In this document: positions 25,101 through 37,100 of the stretch, one piece after another | Layout of the letters: each line of letters begins with the position of its first letter | Numbering within the stretch: position 1 is the stretch's first letter | Assembly: GCA_029339505.1 (NCBI GenBank) | Contig: JAQISU010001235.1 | Location: forward strand, 36,981,815-37,045,814 | Origin: Unio delphinus | Taxonomy: Eukaryota > Mollusca > Bivalvia > Unionida > Unionidae | Direction: 5' to 3' | DNA length: 64,000 nt | The notes under the pieces: model-generated | Databases searched by the model: none | What the model was told of the DNA's origin: nothing | What the model saw: the letters and a program-made list of their open reading frames with translations, nothing else | Position numbers and translations under genes: made by a program

Positions 25101-28100
25101 GTAGGTCCGGTGTTGGGCAGCCCAGACGCCCACCAGACCCATGTGCAACAATCAGCACAGCCTATTAGCTTCGCTGGATTCGCCAGATAAATTTTCGTAG
25201 GTAAGAAGATTTCAATAACTATCTTCTTAACCGTATAAAGGGGTCACATATCACGTGACCCTGGGCTGTGTTGCTGATTGAAAATTAGGAGACCGGGTTA
25301 TCATTCACATGGGGAATCCAACCATCATTCCCTAGAGGATACCCGGGGTGGAGGTCGGATGTTATCAATTCCAGATGGGTAACATTGATTCCATAAAAAT
25401 GATGCAGGTATTCTTGCTAAGCATGCTAAACGGGTTTTCATATCTGAACCTTTTACTTTCTTACATTCTTGGGCACAGAAATAGAAATACCTTCAGCCAG
25501 TGACTTTAGATTATGATCAAACATTCTCAGATTCTTCAGGGTACATTCTTAAAGTTGCCATACTTTCTTCTTTTTTTTTTAAAATCACAGATATGAATGT
25601 GAAAAATTGCACAACACAAAAATACACTTGGGGACATATTTTTGAATTTTTAAAACAAATGGTCTTATGTTTGTGGGTATAAATTAAGAAAACTTATTCT
25701 GTGGTTTCCCTGTCAGAAACATTCAATCAATTGCTCAAAAATATGGACTTTTATTCATATGGCAAGGTTCGAAACTAACTTTTTATTAACTAGTCAAGCT
25801 GACTAACAGGACAACGACGTAGTAGTCTGCATCAAAATCCATTAGTCCTCAAAATACATGTATGTAACACAACAATAAAGATTCACATTATACACATTTT
25901 AAATTATATTGATTTGCCATCAGTTTGTCCCAAATCAAAATCTTCTCCATCCGATTCTGAATTGTCCTCCATATACAATGGTCTTCTTTTTCTCGGTCCA
26001 CAAGAGTTCCACAAATATATAGCTGGCACTGGATCATAATCGGCAATATATTCACTTAAGAAATGAATAGTTAACAAGTCATGCAATTCACTGCTGTGCA
26101 ATCTGCATCTCCAATCAGATTTTGTCATTTTCAATTCACTGAATCCCTGCTCTGCATCTGCAGACAAAGCCGGAAGGGTCAACACAATATCTATCAGTGC
26201 ATGAATGTTAGTGTGACCTTCTTGAAATCTCTTGTTAACATCAGACCATTGCAAGTTCTCTACTTGACATCCACAAATTAAACTTTTCAAGAGTTGCCAC
26301 TCCTCCTCAACCTTGTCTGGATAGAAGCATGTACTCTTGATCATGCATTTCTGATGGATTTGTGATTTGGTTTCATGATATACTATTGTTTCCAACCGAA
26401 AATTAGAACATCCAACTACAAATGGGCTTATTGTTTCATCCTCCATTTTTGAATGCTCTCTGCAGATGCTGCAAAACATGGTATTTACTTCGGGGTTAAA
26501 GTTACGCCACAGCCAAACGCATTTCCAATTCTCTAGAAAAGTTCAATTTCTATTTTCTTTATCATACTGTTTGTCGTGTTCCCTTTTGTCCTCATTATTG
26601 TCAGGCCTTTTGGCCAGACTTTCCACACCTTGTACAAATCGCTACATTGTTCTCTTTGCTTTCTTTGTTTGACTATGATCCTGGTCAGTGCGACAAGAAC
26701 GCTTTGCACACCATTTGTAATGCTTAATATAAAGCACCTAGGTGATCTGGATTTACCTACAGGAGTTACAACAAATTCAATAACTAAAAATAGCAAGTTA
26801 TTTGCCCGCTTTTCTGTTATGAAATTCATTAAAAAATACCAGGAAAGCAAACTTTAAAATAATTACATGCATTCATTTTTTTATTAATCAATCAGACTTG
26901 TATTGTAACATATATATTAGTCAGTGAGGAAAACTATTAGTCGCGGACTAATGGACATGAGTCAGTTTCGAACTCTGTATGGTGCTACTGTGTATAACAT
27001 TCTGCATGAGTGATACACTGGACAAGTATTTATCTGTACTTCACTCTCTGTCAATCTGTACATTGTTCATTTATAGCCAGCAAGTTGAGTTAGCTATTTT
27101 TAATTTTGCATACATGTGCAATATAATAATAAAAATAATAATGAGGACTTTGTATAGCTTCATATCTTTAGAAGCTCTAAGCACTTTACAACATCTATAA
27201 TGATATGACTACATAAAACAAAACAAAGATCATGAAATCAGAAAACATAAAACATGCTCAAAATATTTAATTTAGGGAATATTTTTAGGTCTTTAAGTTT
27301 GTTCTTGCAGTCGAAAAAGGTGAGTTTTAAGAGCACTCTTGAAAGGGAACACTGTCTTTGTGTCTAATTTCAATGGGCAATTGATTCCACATTGCTGGGC
27401 CCTAGTATGCAAAAGAACATTGTCCATGTGACTTTGTTTTCATAGTGGGAATAATGAGTATATGATTGTCAGAAAAGGAGTGTAAGTATCTTGCTGGTGT
27501 ATACACATGGATGAGGCCGGATAGATATAATGGACTATCGTCCTGCAGTAAAACATAGCACAGAGAACAAATTTTGTGTTTGATTCTGGATCGTATGGAT
27601 AGCCAGTGTAGGATACATAGCAGTGGAGAGGTATGCTCCTATCATGGTACTCTATGGATGATCCAAGCAGCTGTGTTTTGAACTTTTCGAAGTTTCTGGA
27701 GTAGATAATTGAGATGAACCAGACAGAATGAAGTTACAATAGTCCAGTCTTGAAAGTACTAATGAACACACAAGTGTTTTAGTGACATCAACTGTAAGAT
27801 ATTTGCGAATGGAGCTGATGCGTCTGAGCTTAGGATATGCAGCCTTGCATATGTTCATGATACGTTGCTGCAGTGTGAGAGTACTATCCAGAGTAACACC
27901 TAGGTTTCATACTGACTGTGAAATTAATGTTGTTGTTGCTGATATTTATTATTTGATGTAAAGGATGTGAAAGAGGAAGTCTTTGTGTTGTGATCAGAAT
28001 GGCCTCAGTTTTATCATCATTCATTTGGAGCTTGTTGCATGTCATCCATGATTTCACATCAGAAATGCACCTCTCTACTCCTTGGATGGTAGCATCAACT

Positions 28101-31100
28101 TCAGTTGGGTGGCTAGACTTGTATATTTTGGTATTGTCAACACACAATTGGTGAGACACTGGATGGTAATCAATGACACTTGAGAGAGACTGAGTGTATA
28201 GAATGAAGAGAAAAGGTCCAAAAACAGCCCCTGTGGAACACCACAACATACATCAACTGGGCTGGAGTGTATTCCATTTACTAATACAATTTTTGTCTTG
28301 CTGACTAAGTAGCACTTGAACCACTTTAAGGCTGTATAGATTTACATGCTGTAGACAGTGAAATAAACTATCATGGTCTATTGTGTCAAATGCTCCAGAC
28401 AAATCAAGGAAGGTGAGGACGACTGTAATCTTTCCCCTGTCCAAAGCAGAGAGAATGTCAGTAACTATTTTCACAAGAGTAGTTTCAGTACTGTGGCAAC
28501 GGCATCATGCAGACTGTACATTGCTCAAAAGACTGTTTGAATTCAGATGAGATACAATTTGGGTTAGAACATTTTCTAAGATTTTTTATATGAATAGGAG
28601 ATTAGAAACTGGGCGGTAGTTCTTAAAATCGTTATGGTCAAGTGTTGGTTTCTCCAGCAGAGGTTTTACAATGGCAGTTTTGAAAAATTATGAGAATTCC
28701 CCGGATGAGAGAGAGATATTAATAACATCAGTTAGTAAAGGCATTATTGAATTCAAGCACTCAAGCAACAGTGATGTTGGAATTGGATCAAGTTGACATG
28801 ACTTTGGTGCACTCTTCATCACGTTTGTCCATACTAAATCCATAGAGACTGGTTCAAATGCTGCTAACGGTTGTTACTGAAATGCTGTATCATAACTGTA
28901 TGGTGACAAGTCAATTTAAATTGTGTTGAACAGTATTCATTTATAACCAATATTATTTGGAAACATTGAGTCAGCTATTTTTAGTATTGCATTCATGTGT
29001 GACAGGTATGGTGTTAAACTACTGTTGAGTAAGATTATGTTTTGGTTATTTAGAATGTTGCACATATAAATATACTGCAAGTGTTTCCAGATGTCATGTC
29101 TAATGCAAGAGGCAAATGTAAATATACTGCATGTGAGTATTTCCAGATTGCACATAACCTTTGAAGCTGAGAAGGATATGCAATATATAATTTTCTTTGC
29201 TTTAATTTGTATTTTTTTTCTTCCTCACAAAACTCGGCAGCAACCATATTTATTGATTTTGCAAGTGAGTCAAGGCTTTGCATGAAGTATAGGGCTTGTG
29301 TGGCTTATATAGTGAATCGATAGTTATTTATAACTACTTGTAACTAAAGCATGCATCATAAAATGGATAATATTACTAATGTGTGGGAAACTTGGATTCA
29401 CAACTACTTACCTACTTACCAACTACTTGTAAGTTATGTATGTGAAACACTTACCTAGAGTACTGGGTAGTCATTTAATATAGTCATTTAATATTTTTTT
29501 AGGTCTTGTATAATCTGTCATGTTATTAAAGGCAGAACTCTCTCTAAATCTTATTCATCAGTCATAGAATTTACAGTCTTGTAATGTGGCTGCTTTAAAA
29601 TGATAGTTTATGCATTTTATCGCCATGTAATGAAATTTGATCTATGACTATATGTGGTCTGAGGCAACTGATTCATATAAAGCTAAAGAACCAGCCTATT
29701 TGTAATAAAACTGATTCATTTTAGAGCTATAGAACCAGCCTATTTGTGTTTGAGCAGAGAAACTTTGAGCTATGGAAGCAGCCTATTTATGATGGTGTAT
29801 TAATTAATATAAAAAGAATGAAGTTTGCTCATTAGCTGTAAATAATTACCTGAACTAATTCATATTATCACTAATTGTACTCATTAGCTGTAAATAATTA
29901 CCTGAACTAATTCATATTATCACTTATTGTACTCATTAATAGACTTGAACCTAAAACAGTTCTAGTTTGGGGCTACAAGTGGCTGAGTGGTCAAAAGTGC
30001 TCACCGTTACGGATCACTGCTTTCTCTCCTCAGTCTGTGTGGGTTTGAGTCTTGCGCTCAGCCAGTGTGAGTACATGAGAAAGCTTCTCGTGGCTTGCTG
30101 GTTATTTCCAGGGTGTTTCAGGGTTCTTCCTCCACCATTGATACTGGCCACCATGTATAGCCTATCTTGTGCTGAAAATGGCATTAAACCCTACCACAGC
30201 AACAACAAGTTTCAATTTTATAGCTGTTTGGTACAGGTGCTAGTGGATGTGAAAGAGAAAATCCAACCTGACTGGATTTTTATAGTAAACACATATAGTG
30301 GAATTTATTTCAAAAACGTCATTTTTGTATTTTATAAATTGGAGATTTCATTCATAGGCAGTGCACATGTTTTGTTGGTCTTACCATGTAAGTTCAAGTG
30401 TAGTAATTTGACCAGACATTAGCATTATGATCTATAGTAGTTCAATTAGGTGTCTTTGCCCTTAGGACAGGAACTGTATTATAATGAAGGACTTTATAGT
30501 GAAGTATTTTTTATGTGTAATCATTATGCTAATACATTAAAATGTTTGTGATTTACTATGGTCATTCATTTTAAAGCCAGTTTAAAATTAGGTGATCACT
30601 ATTTTCCGTGGCTGCACTCGTGTAGTTTGTTGTATCAGCACATTAATTTTAATGTCTACAGCATTTCAGGCAAGACAAGATTTGCAAAAAGTTTCCTTTA
30701 AAATGTTTCAGGATAAAACAATTAGATAAAGCCAGAACCATCTCCAACAGCAGGAAATGGAACCATCAATTTCCATCCCTGGATTAAGTTACTGGGCAAA
30801 GTTTACATTAAATAACTTTGTATCTATGTGTAATTTTATTTCTGAACTGTAAATTCTAAATTAGTTTGTAGTATTCCAGTTTACATGAATTTTGTGCATA
30901 CCACAAAGAGACACAACAGACCATGATCCTATAGTGGAAACTAGGATCCCATACGCAATCCATAAAATTATGTGTTAATGAAAATGTCACCTTTGCAAAA
31001 ACCATATAAATTAATACTCACAAAAGTAAGCTGCTATGAAATACCACTGCAGTGAAAGAGACCACATGTCTTAAGAGACCATTATTGTTTGCCTGAAACC

Positions 31101-34100
31101 GTGGTCTTTCAAGACAGTTCTACTGTAATAGAAACAATCATTGTAGGCAGATGAGAGTGCTAGGCATTAGATTTGCAGTTGTCCTCTGCAAAAGAATTAC
31201 TGTTTTAATGTATACTTTGTTTTGCAAAAATAAAATATATCTTCTACTTTTTAGAAAAGTATTTAGTTATAAACCATCTCATATTAAAATCATATTTTGC
31301 CATTTCAGTACTCCAGTCAATCAGCATCCACTCGTGATCGCCAACGAATATCAGATCTGGAGGAATCGGAGCACTTGATTGAGAGACAAGAGCGCCATTT
31401 GGTGGCCAAATCAAAGAGCTGCTTGGAGAAATGTTTCATGATCCTACGACCTTTTGAAATCGTTTTTGGGATATTTTTCATTCTTCTGACTTTTCTGATC
31501 TTCTTATCACTTTTGCTTACCAAGTAAGATTTCAGTTTCCTTTTACATAAGTTTTTCTTTTGAGAATAATATCAAATATAGCAATCAGATACACCTTTCA
31601 AACTAGACACCAATATATTGCTAGACAAAGTTATCAATGTAGGATTTTTAAAGATATGTTGATACATGATTGGTGTAAATTGTTTGTTTTTCTTGATTGT
31701 TTCTGATTTGAGTAGTTTTAATCAAATTATCATTCATGATAGAATTATGAATTAATTAATGATCTATGAATAAGCCATACTACTGTACTACTGTCCCATC
31801 ATACATGAGGTTGCCTGGCAATGTGCTACAATATAAACAAATAGTACTATTACATATTACAATATAAACAAATAGTACTATTACATATTACAATATAAAC
31901 AAATAGTACTATTACATATTACAATATAAACAAATAGTACTATTACATATTACAATATAAACAAATAGTACTATTACATATTATGATAGGTTCCATGACT
32001 GTCCCCACCTTATAAAGGGACAGTGTTATATGGAGGTGCATTGTAGTGAGAGAACACTGTATTAGGAATATTAAAGACTTGGCTAATGTGGGTATGTGAG
32101 AAAGCTTGCCAGTAGCTTCTCGTGGGTCGGTGGTTCTTTCTGGGGGTTTTCCAGGTTCTTCCTTCACCATTAATACTGGCCTCCATGTATAGCCTATATT
32201 GTGCTTAAAAATGGCGTTAAACAATTTAAAAAAAAAAATGATTAATGGCTTTAAAGAAAATTAGTGTGAGTAGAATAAAACAACATTATTGGCAAGTTAT
32301 AATTTATTTTGAATAGCCCATATCCATATCTGTGTCAACCATATTACTTATTCATTTGAATACACTGTTCCGATGTCATGTTTTTGTGATGTACTTTTAT
32401 AATAACAACATGTACATCAGAATGTCTCTTTGATGCTGAATTCTGTCAGTGTAAATATCAGCACATTTTCCCACCCAGCTGCCAGTTAGAGTCTTTGAAC
32501 TTGACTCCCAGCTATTGCATCATGTTTTTGTGATGTACCGTTATAATGAAAACATCTACATCAAGGGGTCTTTTGGCCACTGAATTCTGTCATTGTAAAT
32601 ATCAGCACAGCTAATTGATCAATGCATTTCACACTAAGCAGGTGGCTGAAGCAGGACAGGCAAGTATTTGAATTTTGCTGCTTACCTATTACATACATAC
32701 AGAGGACTCCCACCTTCCCACCTAAGTGATTTTCTATGTCCCAGATATAAAAAAAAAATTGGCATCCGTATACACATTTTCAAGACCTTTGAAGAGTAAT
32801 CAGTGGGACAATCAATATAGATCCGGATCTGTTGGTGAGTTTCGTAATGGTAGATCAAGTCTGTATTGTTTGTAGTTGGACTCTATCTACAAGCAAGTAT
32901 GTACAGTATTGTTAATAAAATTGTATGATTTACAAACACTTGCTGACTGGTTGTAATTTTCTTTTAATTTATTCTGTCTTCAGCATTGACAAGGCCATGC
33001 ACAGCCAGGGTTACCAAACAGGTTATGCCCTTCCAAAAAGAACCCTGCCCAATCCAGTTGACATAGTCCTCGTATTTTGTCAACAGGTATGTCGATAGTT
33101 CAGAATTCTTTATAAGGTAATTATAGTTGCACTGGATATCTTGTGATTAATCATGTCCAATTAGCTGACCATTATCTTTTCAGTTTCTCCATCCTTTCTT
33201 TTGTCCATCGCTGTTTTTTGTAAACTGAACTCTCAGTTCCATTGGTTAAATGAGAGATCATATTAAATGTATTTTTTTCAGGAGGATGAAACAGGAGGAT
33301 GAAAGAATTACAGTAAAAGCTTCAGATACTTGATTCAGCTCTGATGGTTGGCTGGTTAGCTGGTTTTTCACAGCACTCTACGTACCTATTAAACTTAAGT
33401 AGATATTTTGTGATCTACTTGAGGATTTCATTGTTATTTAAAATTTTTGGTTGTCAGGTCCTAATAATTTCAGAGCAAAATTTCGAATTGATATTATAAT
33501 ATAAAATTTCAACTCAGTGTAAATTGATGATAGAATAGGTTACAAATTCCATTGGGTGGACTTACAGTAACTTTACATTCTTTATGGGAATTTGACTGAC
33601 AGTAACTTTACTGTCTGTATGAGAGTTGAACTGACAATAACTTTACTGCCTGTATGAGAGTTGGACTGACAGTGATTTTACTGGCTGTATGAGAGTTGGA
33701 CTGACAGTAACTTTACTGGCTGTATGGGGGTTGGACTGACAGTAATTTTAATGTATGTATGAGAGTTGAACTTATGGTGATTTGAATGTGTATGGGAGTT
33801 GGACTGACAGTAATTTTACTGCCTGTATGGGAGTTGGACTGACAGTAACTTTACTGGCTGTATGGGAGTTGGACTGACAGTAATTTTAATGTATGTATGA
33901 GAGTTGAACTTACGGTGATTTGAATGTGTATGGGAGTTGGACTGACAGTAATTTTACTGCCTGTATAGTATAGTTGGACTGGCAGTAATTTTAATGTATC
34001 TATGGGAGATGGAATGCACTAATTTTAATATGTGTATCAGAGTTGGATTGGCAGTAATTTTAATGTGTGTATGGGAGTTGGATCGACAGTAATTTTAATG

Positions 34101-37100
34101 TGTGTATGGGAGTTGGATTGACAGTAATTTTAATGTGTGTACGTGAGTTGGATTGGCAGTAATTTTAATGTGTGGAGTTTGGACTGGCAGTAATTTTAAT
34201 GTGTGTATGTGAGTTGGATTGGCAGTAATTTTAATGTGTGTATGTGAGTTCGATTGACAGTAATTTTAATGTGTGTATGTGAGTTGGATTGACAGTAATT
34301 TTAATGTGTGTACGTGAGTTGGATTGGCAGTAATTTTAATGTGTGGAGTTTGGACTGGCAGTAATTTTAATGTGTGGAGTTGGACTGGCAGTAATTTTAA
34401 TGTGTGTATGTGAGTTGGATTGACAGTAATTTTAATGTGTGGAGTCGGACTGACAGTAATTTTAATGTGTGTATGTGAGTTGGATCGACAGTAATTTTAA
34501 TGTGTGGAGTTGGACTGACAGTAATTTTAATGTGTGTATGTGAGTTGGATTGACAGTAATTTTAATGTGTGGAGTTGGACTGGCAGTAATTTTAATGTGT
34601 GTATGTGAGTTGGATTGACAGTAATTTTAATGTGTGTATGTGAGTTGGATTGACAGTAATTTTAATGTGTGTATGGGAGTTGGATTGGCAGTAATTTTAA
34701 TGTGTGTATGTGAGTTGGATTGACAGTAATTTTAATGTGTGGAGTTGGACTGACAGTAATTTTAATGTGTGTATGTGAGTTGGATTGACAGTAATTTTAA
34801 TGTGTGGAGTTGGACTGGCAGTAATTTTAATGTGTGTATGTGAGTTGGATTGACAGTAATTTTAATGTGTGTATGTGAATTGGATTGACAGTAATTTTAA
34901 TGTGTGTATGTGAGTTGGATTGGCAGTAATTTTAATGTGTGGAGTTCGGCCAATGTGGGTATGTGATAAAGCTTGCCAGCAGCTTCTTGTGGGTCGGTGG
35001 TTCTTTCTGGGGGTTTTCCTGGGTTCTTCCTCCACCATTAATACTGGCTGCCATGTATAGCCTATCGTGTGCTGAAAAATGGCGTTAAACCCTACAATAA
35101 CAATTAGAAACAAGGTATTTACATTTCTTGACATGCTTATGCTATTTTAAAAAAAAATTAGAAACAAGGTACTTAAATTTCATGACTTTTGACATCCTTA
35201 TGCCATAACAAAAAATTACAATTAGAAACAATGTACTTAAATCTCCTGACATGCTTATGCCATAACAAAAAATTACAATTAGAAACAAGGTACTTAAATT
35301 TCATGACTTTTGACATGCTTATGCCATAACAGAAAATTACAATTAGAAACAAGCTACTTAAATCTCCTGACATGCTTATGCTTTAGCAAAAATTACAATT
35401 AGAAACAAGCTACTTAAATTTCGTGGCTTTTAAAAGATTGATATGCAGCTGTACATTACATTTTACATTTCTTTTTCTTTTTGTACTTTTCTCCCTAATT
35501 TTCTAGTAACATCCCTTATTTGATTTGGTTTGTTTGGATGTAAAAATACTATTTTCTCTGAGTTAACTACTCGAACATTTCACAAACAATACATCATTAA
35601 GAAAAAGATGTCTTTATATATAGAGAAGACCACTTTAGCAGATTTCTCGGTATTTTCGGAAGCCCATGTGTTTACATCAATTAGTCTGTGCAGGAGAGGA
35701 AATCATTGAAGATCTAGATAATCACCAGCCTTGGATGGATGACTATTTACCTTTGCTTATGTCACAGTTAGGGAATTAAACCTGAACAACAGAGATTATA
35801 CCTTATTCAATGTATAATACCTAGCACTGTGCACTACAAAAACTAGCATTGGAGTAAACATTTTTAGGTTTGAGTTCGTCATAAATAAGAATCTCAAATT
35901 TGGTTTAAAAAAAGTGACCCCTTTTTGTATTTGTCTGTAGTAGAATAGTTAGCTGTCTCTTTGATGAGAGCTCTCCACTTTGAAGGCTCATTCTCTGTCC
36001 CAGTATGGTAATGGTGATGCTCTTCAATTTCGTATTTTACATAGGGTTAGAATTTTAAATAAAAATAATTCCTTAGGTTTCCTCACTGGTTATAGTGGCT
36101 ATTTAAAAAAGACCTTGTATATCTTAGGTATTGTTCAAAGAACCTTTAGTTTCCTTTATTTTGTTGTATGATTGACAGGTGTAATAGAGTATGCAGTTTG
36201 GCCTTACTCTAGCTGTGCATCTTTTACAAACTGCAATCTCCGCTTCGTCATTTTCACCTCCAGGACTTCAGAGGTGAATTGTAAAAAAATAAGAGCTTAT
36301 AACTTCTTTTACATTTTATATATGTAGTAATTCATTCATTGCATTTTCCAAAGCTTGTATTGTCTAGTTGGGCAAAATTCATTTTCCCTATTTTAATAGG
36401 TACAATAGATAGTGCACTTTAGACTCGGGTTGAATTTTTTAGCTTAAGGGAGCAGTCACTTTTAGTACCAGTGTGCTTAGATCATGCACAATTTCCATAA
36501 GTACAATATCCAAAGAAATTTCAGAGACATTACATCTAAGTAGCATAGAGGTATGCCAACATTTGACAGATCAGGGACTGTGATGTTTGTTGTACTGATT
36601 GCTCATAACAAACTTCATATATACAGATCTGCCCTTGCATTATGCAGTGGTATATCTGAGACAGTGCAGTTTACAGTTAGACTTGAATTATAAATGAGGA
36701 TATAACTGTTCTGTGCTTGTTGGTTAACCACAAGCAATGAAATTCCATAATTTATTTTTGCTACAGTGCCTTCAATCAAACCAGTTCTTGTAACCTGTCC
36801 TTAAAAATGAGCATATAATGACTGACATTGAACTTGCACCTTGTAAGTTACTTTTCTTGACTTGAACTCTTTCTCTGAGCAAATAAAACAGTTTGGTTAA
36901 ATGTAAGAGGTTCACAGATTTAGGTTACCATTAATAATCATACAATTAGCCATAGTAAAGCATTTGCAGGATAGTTTAGAATAATGGGAAGACAAACTCC
37001 AAAATGTGTCATGTAATTTTGCCCAAACTAATATGATTGCATCAGTCTTCAGAACAATACTGAGCACCTCTTTCAGACTCACTTCCATGGCACTGAGTAC

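Larger units (their letters stand above)
19140..25285 (+). mobile_element. DIRS-type tyrosine-recombinase retrotransposon, decayed
   Basis: In order on the + strand: leader with a triple repeat, gag-like frames, a truncated reverse transcriptase, RNase H, and a tyrosine recombinase, the typical DIRS1-like layout. The block is clearly more GC-rich than the flanking intron. Possible terminal inverted sequence: GCGAATCCAGC at 19175-19185 and its complement GCTGGATTCGC at 25173-25183. Frameshifts, stops and an internal deletion break every enzymatic domain, so it is a dead copy. The outer limits are approximate. Confidence 0.85.

Noticed and set aside
29967..30422. 151-codon plus-strand frame
   Set aside because: It starts inside a SINE and runs into intron sequence; no domain is recognisable.
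16778..31308. An additional LMBRD1 exon in the 14.5-kb intron
   Set aside because: Visible exons 6 and 7 join in phase 0 and together cover the charged loop of the human protein, so no exon is needed, and none with matching phase and similarity was seen.
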